Part shown: positions 38,776 through 48,040 of the stretch, piece after piece
Position numbering within the stretch: position 1 is the stretch's first letter
How the letters are laid out: each line of letters starts with the position of its first letter
Assembly (NCBI RefSeq): GCF_019443325.1
Contig: NZ_CP080383.1
Coordinates: 1,426,001-1,490,000 of the forward strand
Direction: 5' to 3'
Source of the DNA: Cryobacterium sp. PAMC25264
GTDB lineage: Bacteria > Actinomycetota > Actinomycetes > Actinomycetales > Microbacteriaceae
DNA length: 64,000 nt
The notes under the pieces: generated by a model
Database searches by the model: none
What the model was told of the DNA's origin: nothing
The model's input: only the letters and a program-made list of their open reading frames with translations
Made by a program: the position numbers and the translations under genes

Positions 38776-39699
38776 ATGCGCGATCCCGATGAAATCTACA
38801 CGCTCACTGCGGACGCCGCCGGCGTCCCCGAAGGGCTGCATCTTGTCGCGGGCCTGACCGGCTTCACCGACGCAGGCGGTGCCGTCTCGCAATTCACGGA
38901 GTACCTGCTCGCGACCCTGGAGCACACGGTCATCGCGGAGTTCGACGCGGATTTGCTCCTGGACTACCGGGCCCGCCGCCCCATCATCTACTTCGATCAG
39001 GACCACCTCACCGACTACCGGCCGCCCAGGCTGCGGCTGTACCTGGCCCGGGACGAGATCGGTCAACCATTCCTGCTGCTGGCCGGCTTCGAACCCGACT
39101 TCCGCTGGGAGCAGTTCACAGCCGCCGTGCTGGAGCTGGTCAGCCGGTTCACGGTGTCGTCGACGACCTGGGTGAACGCGATTCCCATGCCCGTGCCGCA
39201 TACCCGGCCGATCGGCGTGACGGTGAGCGGAAACCGCACCGATCTCATCGAGAGCATGTCGGTCTGGCGTCCGCACACCCAGGTGCCCGCGAACGCCCTG
39301 CACCTGGTCGAGTTCCGGCTTCAGGAGATGGGGGCCTGGGCGATCGGCTATGTCCTCCTGATCCCGCACTACCTCGCGGACACCGAGTTCCCCTCGGCGG
39401 CACTGTCCGCCCTGGAGAGCACCAGCGCCTCCACCGGCCTGATCTTTCCGACCGACTCGCTCCGGGAGAAGAACCGTGAATTCGTCGCCCGGATCGACGA
39501 GCAGGTCGGCGACAATCCCGAACTGGCCAAGCTTGTCGGCACCCTCGAAGAGCGTTACGACGCCTATATGGAGGGGAACACCCTGCGGTCCCCGTTGACC
39601 GACGAAGACGGGGCGCTGCCCACGGCCGACGAGATCGCGGCCGAGCTGGAGAAGTTCCTCGCGACCCGCCGCGGCCGCGACGACGGCCAACCCGGCTGA
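38776..39699 (+). CDS. PAC2 family protein (proteasome assembly chaperone-like)
   Basis: A 307-residue actinobacterial PAC2 protein. It has LVAGLTGFTDAGGAVSQFTEYLL at the start, YRARRPIIYFDQ, LLLAGFEPDFRWEQF, AIPMPVPHTRPIGVT and the central MGAWAIGYVLLIPHYLA-type segment, then a helical tail with KNREFVARIDEQVGDNPELAKLV. Similar proteins occur in mycobacteria with the archaeal/eukaryotic PAC2 fold. No proteasome genes are in the window, and Microbacteriaceae generally lack one, so a chaperone role for proteasomes is doubtful. It is followed 23 bases on by an MFS gene. Confidence 0.88.
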   Translation: MRDPDEIYTLTADAAGVPEGLHLVAGLTGFTDAGGAVSQFTEYLLATLEHTVIAEFDADLLLDYRARRPIIYFDQDHLTDYRPPRLRLYLARDEIGQPFLLLAGFEPDFRWEQFTAAVLELVSRFTVSSTTWVNAIPMPVPHTRPIGVTVSGNRTDLIESMSVWRPHTQVPANALHLVEFRLQEMGAWAIGYVLLIPHYLADTEFPSAALSALESTSASTGLIFPTDSLREKNREFVARIDEQVGDNPELAKLVGTLEERYDAYMEGNTLRSPLTDEDGALPTADEIAAELEKFLATRRGRDDGQPG

Positions 39700-39722
39700 T
39701 CCTCCCGACTAGATTGGGGGGA

Positions 39723-41057
39723 GTGAACTCTCGTCGATCCTGGTTGATCTTTTCCTTCGGGTCGTTCGTCTACCTCTCGGCCGTCATGCAGCGCACGTCG
39801 CTCGGCATCGCAGGCGTGTCGGCCACCGAACGATTCGGGGGCTCGGCCGCCGTCCTGTCCAGCCTCGCCGTGGTGCAGCTGATCGTCTATGCGGCGGCGC
39901 AGATCCCGGTCGGGGTTCTGATCGACCGGTTCGGCCCACGTGTGCTGATGCTCTCCGGAACCATCCTGATGGTCGCGGGGCAGTTGACTCTGGCATTCGC
40001 GCCGTCGATCACCATTGCGGTGGTGGGACGGATGCTGGTGGGGGCGGGCGACGCCACCATCTTCATCTCCATGATCCGGTTGATCACCTCCTGGTTCAGC
40101 GGAAGGATCGTGCCGCAACTGTCGCAGTGGTTCGGCAACATCGGCCAGCTCGGCCAGGTGCTCTCGGCCGTTCCGCTGGCCTGGATCCTGCACAGCTGGG
40201 GGTGGACGCCGGCATTCCTCGTTGCCACCCTGGTGGCCTTCACGGCGTTCGTCGTCGTGGTCGTGGCCATCCGGGACCGGCCGGCGGGGTCCGCCGACCA
40301 GGCCCGGCCCGGCACCTGGGGCAGCGCTCTCACTCAGCTTCGGCACAGTTTCAGCCGGCCGGGAACCCAGCTCGGGTTCTGGTCGCACTTCGTCACCCAG
40401 TCCTCCGGAGCCGTTTTCACCCTGCTCTGGGGCTTCCCCTTCATGGTCTACGGACTGGGTTACGAGTCGGGGATGGCCGCGGCCATGCTGACCATCCCGG
40501 TCGCGGCGGGCATCCTCTGCGGCCCGGTGCTCGGGGTGCTCACGGCTCGCCATCCGCTGCGTCGGAGCAACATCGTGCTCGGTATCGTGTCGGCCATGGG
40601 CACGGCCTGGGCGCTGGTGCTCCTGTGGCCCGTCGAGCCGCCCTTCCCGCTCGTGGTGCTCCTGCTGATCGTTCTGGGCATCGGCGGTCCTGGCTCCCTG
40701 ATCGGATTCGACTTCGCTCGCACCTTCAACCCCCAACGCAGCCTGGGGTCGGCCAACGGGGTTGTGAACGTGGGTGGTTTTCTCGCCAGCTTCGTGATGA
40801 TGTTCCTGATCGGCGTGCTCCTCGACCTTCAGGACGGGTGGCGGCTGGCCCAGGGCGGCACCAGCGACCTGTACGCGCTGAACTCGTTCCGGATCGCCTT
40901 CGCGGTGCAGTTCCTGGTGATCGGCGCGGGAGTGGTGATGCTCGTCACGACCCGCAAGCGCACCAGGCGGGTGCTCTCGCGCGATGAGGGAATAGAAGTG
41001 GCCCCGCTCTGGGTTGAACTTTCACGACGGATGCGTCGGCGCGGGCGCGGTCAGTGA
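39723..41057 (+). CDS. MFS transporter
   Basis: A 444-residue major facilitator protein with about 12 membrane helices. The loop 2-3 motif appears as GVLIDRFGPRVLMLSGTILM, and helix 5-like NIGQLGQVLSAVPLAW follows. The central loop is short. The substrate cannot be inferred; related sequences in actinobacteria are annotated only as MFS. GTG at 39723 lies directly behind GGGGGGA; a TTG at 39714 is possible. A basic, arginine-rich C-terminus (RKRTRRVLSR, RRMRRRGRG) is cytoplasmic. The gene ends 253 bases before sigA and overlaps nothing, but a promoter-like sequence beyond its stop points back into it. Confidence 0.85.
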   Translation: MNSRRSWLIFSFGSFVYLSAVMQRTSLGIAGVSATERFGGSAAVLSSLAVVQLIVYAAAQIPVGVLIDRFGPRVLMLSGTILMVAGQLTLAFAPSITIAVVGRMLVGAGDATIFISMIRLITSWFSGRIVPQLSQWFGNIGQLGQVLSAVPLAWILHSWGWTPAFLVATLVAFTAFVVVVVAIRDRPAGSADQARPGTWGSALTQLRHSFSRPGTQLGFWSHFVTQSSGAVFTLLWGFPFMVYGLGYESGMAAAMLTIPVAAGILCGPVLGVLTARHPLRRSNIVLGIVSAMGTAWALVLLWPVEPPFPLVVLLLIVLGIGGPGSLIGFDFARTFNPQRSLGSANGVVNVGGFLASFVMMFLIGVLLDLQDGWRLAQGGTSDLYALNSFRIAFAVQFLVIGAGVVMLVTTRKRTRRVLSRDEGIEVAPLWVELSRRMRRRGRGQ

Positions 41058-41072
41058 TGTCGCGTGGCTCGG

Positions 41073-41102
41073 TTTATACACAATCCGTGCAATAATTGTC
41101 AA
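41073..41102 (-). promoter_or_regulatory. Near-consensus SigA-type promoter pointing leftward, antisense to the MFS gene
   Basis: On the minus strand TTGACA (41097-41102), an 18-base spacer and TATAAA (41073-41078) lie in an AT-rich island in the MFS-sigA gap. It would start transcription near 41066, antisense to the 3' end of the MFS gene. No minus-strand gene follows closely. Confidence 0.4.
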
Positions 41103-41175
41103 TAGGACCCGTTCTGGTTCCTGGGCACACCGGCTGATCGTTGGCTGCATTCCCGGGGACTTGACATGGGTCCTA

Positions 41176-41213
41176 GTACTGCCCAAAAACGTACTTCCAC
41201 AAACGTACTGCCC
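41176..41213 (+). repeat. Three direct GTACT repeats upstream of sigA
   Basis: GTACTGCCC (41176), GTACTTCCA (41191) and GTACTGCCC (41205) recur at 15- and 14-base intervals, about 100-130 bases before the sigA start. They lie just after a TTGACA at 41161. A regulatory role in sigA control is possible but unproven. The rest of the gap shows nothing else clear. Confidence 0.4.
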
Positions 41214-41309
41214 ACCACCCCGCCTGGTGCGTACCCGGTCCGCGCCGAGCGACCGGGTGAGCGGGGGCAGCGCCGCACGCGCACGAACTACGGCATGAGA
41301 GGTGTTCGC

Positions 41310-42644
41310 ATGGCAACCCCAACGAAGACAGAGCCCGAATTGAAGACCACAGAGACCACGCCGGTCGACGCAGCAGCCGTCGACGCCGCGCCCCGCACGG
41401 CCGCCCAGAAGGCCGCAGCGACCCGCGCGGCCAAGGCCGCCGCAGCCGCCGACGGCACCGCAACGCCCGAGAAGGCCGCCCCGCGCAAGCGTGCCGCCAG
41501 CACGAAGACCAAGGCGGCCGCCGCCGGTAAGAAGAAGGACGGCGACTCCGACGCCGGCGACGACGAGGTCGTGGTTCCCGGGGACGAGCACGACACCGAC
41601 GACGAGGAGAACAGCGACGGTTCCGCCAAGCGCGTGGCCCCCGCCGAGCCGCTCCCCAGCGGTGCGCTCGTGCTCTCGCTCGTGGACGACGAGGATGAGG
41701 TGCCGGTGTACTCCAGCGCCATCACCGGCGCCACGGCCGACCCCGTCAAGGACTACCTCAAGCAGATCGGCAAGGTCGCGCTGCTCAACGCAGCGGAAGA
41801 GGTCGAGCTGGCGATGCGTATCGAGGCCGGTCTCTTCGCCGAGGACAAGCTCGCGCAGATGACGGATGCCGAGAAGAAGAGCGCCCTCGGCCGCGAACTG
41901 CAGTGGGTCGCCAAGGACGGCGCCCGGGCCAAGAGCCACCTGCTCGGCGCCAACCTGCGTCTCGTCGTCTCCCTGGCCAAGCGGTACACGGGTCGAGGGA
42001 TGCAGTTCCTCGACCTGATCCAGGAAGGCAACCTGGGCCTGATCCGTGCGGTCGAGAAGTTCGACTACACCAAGGGCTTCAAGTTCTCCACTTACGCCAC
42101 CTGGTGGATCCGTCAGGCGATCACCCGCGCCATGGCCGACCAGGCCCGCACCATCCGTATCCCCGTGCACATGGTCGAGGTCATCAACAAGCTCGCCCGC
42201 GTACAGCGCCAGATGCTTCAGGACCTGGGCCGCGAGCCCACACCGGAGGAGTTGAGCCGCGAGCTCGACATGACCCCGGAGAAGGTCGTCGAGGTGCAGA
42301 AGTACGGTCGCGAGCCGATCTCGCTGCACACCCCGCTCGGCGAGGACGGCGACAGCGAATTCGGAGACCTCATCGAGGACACTGAAGCCGTCGTGCCGGC
42401 CGACGCCGTTGGCTTCACCATGCTGCAGAAGCAGCTCGAGAGCCTGCTCGACTCGCTGTCCGAGCGTGAGGCCGGCGTGATCCGCATGCGCTTCGGTCTC
42501 GGTGACGGCATGCCCAAGACCCTCGACCAGATCGGCGACACGTTCGGGGTCACCCGGGAACGTATCCGCCAGATCGAATCGAAGACCATGGCCAAGCTGC
42601 GCCACCCGTCCCGGTCGCAGTCCCTGCGCGACTACCTCGAGTAG
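41310..42644 (+). CDS. sigA: Principal RNA polymerase sigma factor
   Basis: A 444-residue sigma-70 factor. The N-terminal 120 residues are an Ala/Lys-rich then acidic tail, typical of actinobacterial SigA/HrdB. Region 1.2 ([21 protein letters not shown]), region 2 ([38 protein letters not shown]), region 3 and region 4 ([20 protein letters not shown]) follow. ATG at 41310 is preceded by GAGAGG; upstream ATGs in frame lie in non-conserved sequence. It recognises standard -35/-10 promoters of housekeeping genes. The murT-like gene follows by 9 bases, and parE and parC are nearby, an arrangement shared with Streptomyces hrdB. Confidence 0.97.
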   Translation: MATPTKTEPELKTTETTPVDAAAVDAAPRTAAQKAAATRAAKAAAAADGTATPEKAAPRKRAASTKTKAAAAGKKKDGDSDAGDDEVVVPGDEHDTDDEENSDGSAKRVAPAEPLPSGALVLSLVDDEDEVPVYSSAITGATADPVKDYLKQIGKVALLNAAEEVELAMRIEAGLFAEDKLAQMTDAEKKSALGRELQWVAKDGARAKSHLLGANLRLVVSLAKRYTGRGMQFLDLIQEGNLGLIRAVEKFDYTKGFKFSTYATWWIRQAITRAMADQARTIRIPVHMVEVINKLARVQRQMLQDLGREPTPEELSRELDMTPEKVVEVQKYGREPISLHTPLGEDGDSEFGDLIEDTEAVVPADAVGFTMLQKQLESLLDSLSEREAGVIRMRFGLGDGMPKTLDQIGDTFGVTRERIRQIESKTMAKLRHPSRSQSLRDYLE

Positions 42645-42653
42645 AAGTTGCCT

Positions 42654-43922
42654 GTGCGGTACGCGCCGGCGATCCTCCTCGGGAGGGTCGCGCGGACGCT
42701 CGCGCGCTGGCGGAAGCCCGGTGGGGGTTCCGCCGTCCCCGGCCTGGTCGTGAATACGATCGCGCCGGGGTTCCTGCCGCGCACGCTGAACTCCTTCCCT
42801 CAGGGGCTGGTCATCGTGACCGGCTCCAGCGGCAAGTCCACCACGACGAAGATGCTCGTCGCTGCTCTCCGGGCGCACGGCTCCGACGTCTTCACGAACC
42901 CGTCCACGGCCAACATCAGCCAGGGCCTCACCTCGGCCCTGCTCGAGCAGGTCAGCCTGACGGGCCGTATCGCCGGCGACATCGCGGTGCTGGAGATGGA
43001 CGAGGGCCACGGTGCCCTCATCTCCGGTTCGCTGCAGCCCCGCGTCGTGGTGCTCACCAACGTGATGGTCGACCAGATCGACCGGTTCCACGATTCCGAC
43101 ATGGTCGCGGCGATGCTCGCCAAGATCGCCGCGCGTGCCACCGGCACCGTCGTGATCAACGCCGACGACCGGTACCTCGTCGACATCGGTGACGCCATCC
43201 GCCCACCCGTGTCGGTGGGGCGCTACGGCGTGACCGAGGCCGTCCTCGCCGCCAACCCACGCGGGCTCGGCTACGCGGCCACGGCCGCCACCCGGTTGAA
43301 CGAGGACGGCGGCATGCTGTTGACCGCGGTCGACGGCCGGGACGCCCGCGTGCGGGTCGACGGTACGGTCCTGGCGGTCCGGCTGCCCGCGCGAGGTACG
43401 CACTACGCCGTGGATGCGCTGACGGCGTTGGCCGCGGCCCGCGCTGCTCTCGGGACGGGCTTCGATGCCGCACGTGCCACCGCCGCGATCTCCGGCATCG
43501 CGCCGGTGTTCGGTCGCGGTGAAGTGGTCAGCGTGCGCGGCACGAGCGTCGAATTCATCCTCGTGCAGAACCCGGCCAGCTTCCAGCTCAACGTCGACAG
43601 CCTGGCCCCCGGAACCGAGCAGATCCTCGTCGCCGTCGGCTCCGACGTGCGCGACCCGTCCTACCTGTGGCCGGCCGACACCTCGGGTCTCGGCCACGTG
43701 CTCATCGCGTCGGGGTCCAAGGCCCACGACATCGCGTTGCAGCTCGTCTACGACGGCGTCACGGTCGACCGGGTCGAACCCGATCTCGGCCGGGCACTGG
43801 ACGATTTCCTCGCGTTGCCTGAACCGGCCACGGGGATGAAGACCATCATTTTCTCGGCCGACTCCATGCGCCGCACCCGCGCGCATCTGGGCCTGGCCAC
43901 CAACGAAGCGGACCCCTCATGA
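42654..43922 (+). CDS. murT: MurT-like Mur ligase, cysteine-free
   Basis: A 422-residue Mur-ligase-fold protein. It begins (V)RYAPAILLGRVARTLARWR, has the ATP site VIVTGSSGKSTTTKM with Lys61, the metal/ATP-region VLEMDEGH, VVLTNVMVDQIDRF and NADDRYL, and a DUF1727-type C-terminus with GSKAHDIALQLVYDG, where the Asp of the MurT-GatD triad may be retained. Characterised MurT activates the D-Glu carboxyl of lipid II for amidation by GatD-derived ammonia and carries a Cys4 zinc ribbon in its middle domain. This protein has no cysteine at all and the ribbon is missing. The GTG at 42654 is in the family position, 9 bases after sigA; the stop overlaps the next start by four bases. The symbol denotes the family only. 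Confidence 0.85.
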   Translation: MRYAPAILLGRVARTLARWRKPGGGSAVPGLVVNTIAPGFLPRTLNSFPQGLVIVTGSSGKSTTTKMLVAALRAHGSDVFTNPSTANISQGLTSALLEQVSLTGRIAGDIAVLEMDEGHGALISGSLQPRVVVLTNVMVDQIDRFHDSDMVAAMLAKIAARATGTVVINADDRYLVDIGDAIRPPVSVGRYGVTEAVLAANPRGLGYAATAATRLNEDGGMLLTAVDGRDARVRVDGTVLAVRLPARGTHYAVDALTALAAARAALGTGFDAARATAAISGIAPVFGRGEVVSVRGTSVEFILVQNPASFQLNVDSLAPGTEQILVAVGSDVRDPSYLWPADTSGLGHVLIASGSKAHDIALQLVYDGVTVDRVEPDLGRALDDFLALPEPATGMKTIIFSADSMRRTRAHLGLATNEADPS

Positions 43923-44656
43923 CAGTGGACCAGTCGGCCTCTCTCACTATCGTGACGCTGCTCCCGCGCCTGCTCGACACCAACGGCGATGCCGCGAACG
44001 CGCGGGTGCTCGCGCAGCGGGCTCGCTGGGCCGGGCTGCAGGCGATCGTCGTGCCCGTGCACACCCCGGCCGACGTTCCGCCCGTTGTGGACCTCGTGGT
44101 GATCGGGTCGGGAACGGACACGGACCTCGGCGGCGTCAGGGATGCCCTGCAGCCGCTCTCGGCTGCCCTGCGCGGCTGGTTGGCCGCCGGGGTTCCCGTT
44201 CTGGCCGTCGGCACCGGCTGGGAACTGCTCAGCGACGGAGTGGACCTGCCCGGCGGCGGCGCAGTGGACGGTCTCGCCCTCGTGCGGGGCCGTGCGACGG
44301 CCCGGCCGGCTCGCGCCACCGACGACCTCGTCGTGGCCACAGGCCCGGAGCGACTGATCGGGTTCGAAAATCACGCGCGCGGGTATGCGAACGCCGCTGC
44401 GGCACTGGGGTCGGTGCTCTCGGGCACTGGGAACGGCGACGGCACGGAGGGAACGCGCGAAGGCAGCTTCATCGGTACCCACCTGCACGGGCCGGTCCTG
44501 GCGCGCAACCCCGTGCTGGCAGACAGTCTGCTGGGCGCGGCGTGCGCCGCCAGGGGGATCACTCTGAACCCATCCGCTCATACCGCGACTGTCGATGACA
44601 TGGCAAAAGCCGCACGCAACCAGGTTGCAGTGCGGCTTAGCCTCGCCTCAGAGTAG
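43919..44656 (+). CDS. gatD: GatD-like type 1 amidotransferase without the catalytic cysteine
   Basis: A 245-residue class I glutamine-amidotransferase-fold protein, translationally coupled (ATGA) to the MurT-like gene. The nucleophile elbow, normally (L/V)AICGGYQLLG, reads VLAVGTGWELLS: Gly98 replaces the catalytic Cys. The oxyanion-side strand is GSGTDTDLGG rather than GGGxDxEQ. The partner His is kept as His190 in GTHLHGPVLARNP, and FENHARGY matches the usual segment around residue 150. A Cys at 213 (AACAARG) is not at the active site. The protein probably can not release ammonia from glutamine, so it may act structurally or bind another amine for MurT. See the finding on cell-wall bridging. 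Confidence 0.82.
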   Translation: MTVDQSASLTIVTLLPRLLDTNGDAANARVLAQRARWAGLQAIVVPVHTPADVPPVVDLVVIGSGTDTDLGGVRDALQPLSAALRGWLAAGVPVLAVGTGWELLSDGVDLPGGGAVDGLALVRGRATARPARATDDLVVATGPERLIGFENHARGYANAAAALGSVLSGTGNGDGTEGTREGSFIGTHLHGPVLARNPVLADSLLGAACAARGITLNPSAHTATVDDMAKAARNQVAVRLSLASE

Positions 44657-44681
44657 GACTCGCCAGAGCGAGTCCGACTCT
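44650..44681. terminator. Bidirectional hairpin between gatD and the DUF7455 gene
   Basis: A stem AGAGT-(A)-GGACTCG against CGAGTCC-(G)-ACTCT with a 6-base loop spans the two convergent stops (44656 and 44680). It overlaps the last codons of gatD. Confidence 0.55.
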
Positions 44682-44916
44682 AGGACTTCTGGTCTTCGAA
44701 GAGCCGGCTCGACTCGTCGTGCCAGCTTTCGGCGATCGCGGCGAGCTTCTCCTGGTGCTTGCGACCATGGTGGGCGCAGAAGAGCAACTCGCTGTTATTC
44801 ACGACTACACGGATGTAGGCCTGAGCGCCACAAGCGTCGCAGCGGTCGGCCGCGGTGAGCTGGTGGGGGGCGCCCTGTTGGTCGACGGCACCATTTTCGG
44901 TGGCGATCTGGGACAT
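44680..44916 (-). CDS. Small zinc-finger protein, DUF7455 type
   Basis: A 78-residue protein with one treble-clef-like zinc site: DRCDACGAQAYIRV and LLFCAHHGRKH give Cys-Cys-Cys-His ligands. The sequence matches the small actinobacterial proteins of this family found next to sigA and topoisomerase genes. Binding to nucleic acid or RNA polymerase is possible but not shown. ATG at 44916 follows a strong GGAGGAG. It is divergent from parE, and the 199-base gap contains a TATTCT -10-like element for parE. Confidence 0.85.
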   Translation of the reverse strand: MSQIATENGAVDQQGAPHQLTAADRCDACGAQAYIRVVVNNSELLFCAHHGRKHQEKLAAIAESWHDESSRLFEDQKS

Positions 44917-45115
44917 ATTCTCCTCCTCCAGACTGATACCAGGTGATACCAATTGAATCCTTACTGACCATGTAAACACGGCCGGGCCCGGATTGGGCCA
45001 CAGTTGGGTGACATTTCGCTCACCGCGTAGCATTCACGCGGCGTACCGGGCGTATCCGGCTCCACACGGGTGTCCTGCGGAGCCGCACGGCTCGGGGTCA
45101 CTATTCTTAACCGTT

Positions 45116-47193
45116 GTGAGTTCTGACTATTCCGCCCGCCACCTCTCGGTCCTCGAAGGCCTCGACGCGGTGCGCAAACGCCCCGGCATGTACATCGGTT
45201 CCACCGACTCCCGCGGGCTCATGCACTGCCTCTGGGAGATCATCGACAACTCCGTCGACGAGGCGCTGAGCGGGCATGGGTCGTCGATCGGCATTGTCCT
45301 GCACCCCGACGAGAGCGTCGAGGTCAGCGACACCGCCCGCGGTATCCCGGTGGACATCGAACCGAAGACCGGCTTGTCCGGTGTGGAGGTGGTGTTCACC
45401 AAGCTCCACGCCGGCGGGAAGTTCGGCAGCGGCTCCTACGCCGCGTCGGGCGGTCTGCACGGCGTCGGCGCCTCGGTCGTGAACGCGCTGTCCGAACGTC
45501 TCGACGTTGAGGTCGACCGGGACGGCAAGACCTGGGCGATGTCCTTCCACCGCGGCGAGCCGGGGGTCTTCGCCGACACGGGTGAGAAGAGCCCGGATGC
45601 GCCGTTCACCCGTTCGAGAAGACCAGTGAATTGCGCGTGGTGGGCAAGGTCAAGAAGGGTGTGACGGGCACCCGCATCCGCTACTGGGCCGACCGGCAGA
45701 TCTTCACCAAGGGCGCATCCTTCCAGACCGACGACCTGATGGGCCGGGCCCGCCAGACCGCCTTCCTGATCCCCGGGCTCACGATCAACATCGACGACCG
45801 GCGGGGAGAGACGCCCCTGGCGGAATCCTTCACCTTCGCCGGCGGCATCTCCGAGTTCGTCGACCACCTCGCCGTCGACACCCCGATCACCGACACCTGG
45901 CGGCTCACCGGCGCCGGAAGCTTCACCGAGACCGTGCCTGTGCTCACCGATTCCGGAGCCATGATCCCGACCGAACTGGTCAGGGACTGCCAGGTCGACA
46001 TCGCCCTGCGCTGGGGGACCGGCTACGACACCGTCGTCAAGAGCTTCGTCAACATCATCGCCACGCCCAAGGGCGGGACCCACCAGGCAGGGTTCGATGC
46101 CGGGCTGCTCAAGTTCCTGCGGGCGCAGGTGGAACAGAACGCCCGCCGGCTCAAGGTGGGCAGCGACAAGCTCGAGAAGGACGACATCATGGCCGGCCTT
46201 ACGGCCGTACTCACGGTGCGGCTGCCCGAACCGCAGTTCGAGGGGCAGACCAAGGAGGTCCTCGGGACCCCCGCCGTTCGCGCGATCGTGGCCGCCGTGA
46301 TCCAGAAGACCATGACCGAGCGCTTCACCTCGGCCAAGCGCGACGACAAGACGCAGTCCGCCGTGGTGCTCGACAAGATCGTCGCCGAGATGAAGTCCCG
46401 CATCTCCGCCCGGGCGCACAAGGAGACCCAGCGGCGGAAGAACGCCCTGGAGAGCTCGTCGTTGCCGGCGAAGCTCGTGGACTGCCGCAGCAACGACGTG
46501 GCGCTCAGCGAACTGTTCATCGTCGAGGGCGACTCCGCCCTGGGCACGGCCAAGCTGGCCAGGGACAGCGAACACCAGGCGCTGCTGCCGATCCGGGGCA
46601 AGATCCTCAACGTGCAGAAGGCGTCGGTCTCCGACATGCTCTCCAACCTCGAGTGCGCCTCCATCATCCAGGTCATCGGTGCGGGCTCAGGACGCAGCTT
46701 CGACCTCTCCGCCGCGCGCTACGGCAAGGTCATCATCATGAGCGACGCCGACGTCGACGGCGCGCACATCCGCACCCTGCTGCTCACCCTGTTCTTCCGG
46801 TACATGCGACCCATGATCGAGGCCGGCCGGATCTTCGCCGCGGTGCCTCCACTTCACCGGGTGATCGTGATGAACCCGGGCAGCAAGCCCAACGAAACCA
46901 TCTACACCTACTCGGAGCCTGAACTGCAGGGCGTGCTCGCCGCGCTCAAGAAGAGCGGCAAGCGTTACCAGGACCCGATCCAGCGCTACAAGGGCCTGGG
47001 CGAGATGGACGCCGACCAGCTGGCCACCACGACCATGGAACGCTCGCACCGCACGCTGCGCCGGGTGAAGGTGGCCGACGCCGAGATGGCGGGCAAGGTC
47101 TTCGAACTGCTCATGGGCAACGACGTCGCCCCGCGCAAGGAGTTCATCGTGGACAGCGCAGACAAGCTCAGCCGCGACCGCATCGACGTCTGA
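45116..47193 (+). CDS. parE: DNA topoisomerase IV subunit B, one frame break
   Basis: Repaired, about 692 residues. The GHKL ATPase domain has [19 protein letters not shown] with the catalytic Glu/Asn, DTARGIPVD and the [22 protein letters not shown] segment (P-loop lid); the TOPRIM domain has [12 protein letters not shown] and [10 protein letters not shown]. Neighbouring parC and sigA indicate topoisomerase IV (decatenation) rather than gyrase, as in Streptomyces. The frame slips at the CCC at 45609-45611; one extra C joins [19 protein letters not shown]. The start GTG at 45116 sits about 9 bases behind TATTCT, so a leaderless mRNA is likely, and it lacks a ribosome site. The break is very likely a sequence error because the gene is essential. 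Confidence 0.92.
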
Positions 47194-47215
47194 CCCCTCT
47201 CCGCCCTCGCGAACC

Positions 47216-47260
47216 GTGAGAAAAGCCCCGGAATCTCGACGATTCCGGGGCTTTTCTCAC
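47216..47260. terminator. Bidirectional intrinsic terminator between parE and the SDR gene
   Basis: A 20-bp perfect stem (47216-47235 with 47241-47260, core AAAAGCCCCGG/CCGGGGCTTTT) and a 5-base loop. T runs in both directions make it an effective terminator for both convergent genes. Confidence 0.9.
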
Positions 47261-47279
47261 AGGTCGCGGGTAATGCGGG

Positions 47280-47981
47280 CTAGCTGGCGGTGAACGCCGT
47301 GCTCGGCAGGTCACGTTCGCCGTCGAGGATGGCGCGCACGATGCGCGCGCAGACGGCGACGGGGTCCAGGCCCCGGGGGAGTACCGGTGCCGTGCCGTCG
47401 ATGGGATGCGTGGACAGGGCGGTGTCGGTGTGCCCGGGCCTCGCGTCCAGGATCCGGATGCCCGAGCGGCGCAACTCCCGTCCGGCCGCGGTGCCGAAGG
47501 CCGCCAGTGCCGCCTTCGATGCGGAGTAGGCGGCGAGGTTGGCCGTGGGGCTCTCGCTCACGACCCCGCTGAGTGTGACGAAGGTGGGGGAGCGCCCCGC
47601 CGCCGCCGAGGCACTGAGCGCCGCGTGGGCGGCCTGGAGAAGCAGCATGGGCCCGACGGCGTTCACGGCGAAGAGCCGCTCGACCGTTTCCGGGACCAGC
47701 TCGGCGGCCGGGCCGAAGGCCACGACGCCGGCCGCGACGACAATCCCGTCGAGCTGGCCGGTGACGGTGACGGCCACCTGCACCAGGCGACGGATCGAGG
47801 CCGGGTCGGTCAGGTCGGCCGCGACGACGGCGCCGTGGAGTCCGAGCGCGGCGATCTGGGCCGGGTCCCGGGCGCTGAGCACCAGGGTCGCCCCGGCCTC
47901 GGAGAGTTGGCGGGCGATTTCCCGCCCCAGTCCGCCCGTTGCGCCGACAACCAGGATGGTGGAACCGCTCAGATCAGCCAT
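47280..47981 (-). CDS. Short-chain dehydrogenase/reductase
   Basis: A 233-residue SDR oxidoreductase. The cofactor motif ILVVGATGGLGREIA is present, AADLTDPAS binds the adenine, and the active site has Ser in TLSGVVSE and Tyr-x3-Lys in AAYSASKAAL. The first residues (SARDPAQ after strand 2) suggest NADP preference. Substrate unknown. It sits between parE and parC, which are convergent, so it splits the topoisomerase IV genes; parC lies 59 bases upstream on the same strand. ATG at 47981. Confidence 0.9.
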   Translation of the reverse strand: MADLSGSTILVVGATGGLGREIARQLSEAGATLVLSARDPAQIAALGLHGAVVAADLTDPASIRRLVQVAVTVTGQLDGIVVAAGVVAFGPAAELVPETVERLFAVNAVGPMLLLQAAHAALSASAAAGRSPTFVTLSGVVSESPTANLAAYSASKAALAAFGTAAGRELRRSGIRILDARPGHTDTALSTHPIDGTAPVLPRGLDPVAVCARIVRAILDGERDLPSTAFTAS

Positions 47982-48040
47982 GCCCCACCCTACTGCGGGA
48001 GGCTCCGGCTGTACCCAGGCGGGGCCGACGGAGACGCCGG

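Noticed and set aside
39564..40736. Minus-strand frame of 390 codons antisense to the MFS gene
   Set aside because: His/Arg/Gly-rich with no domain; the plus-strand protein has clear membrane helices. The leftward promoter-like element nearby does not make this a gene.
41022..43886. Open frame of about 950 codons on the minus strand across sigA and murT
   Set aside because: Antisense to two well-supported genes, with His/Asp/Val/Gly-biased sequence typical of a shadow.
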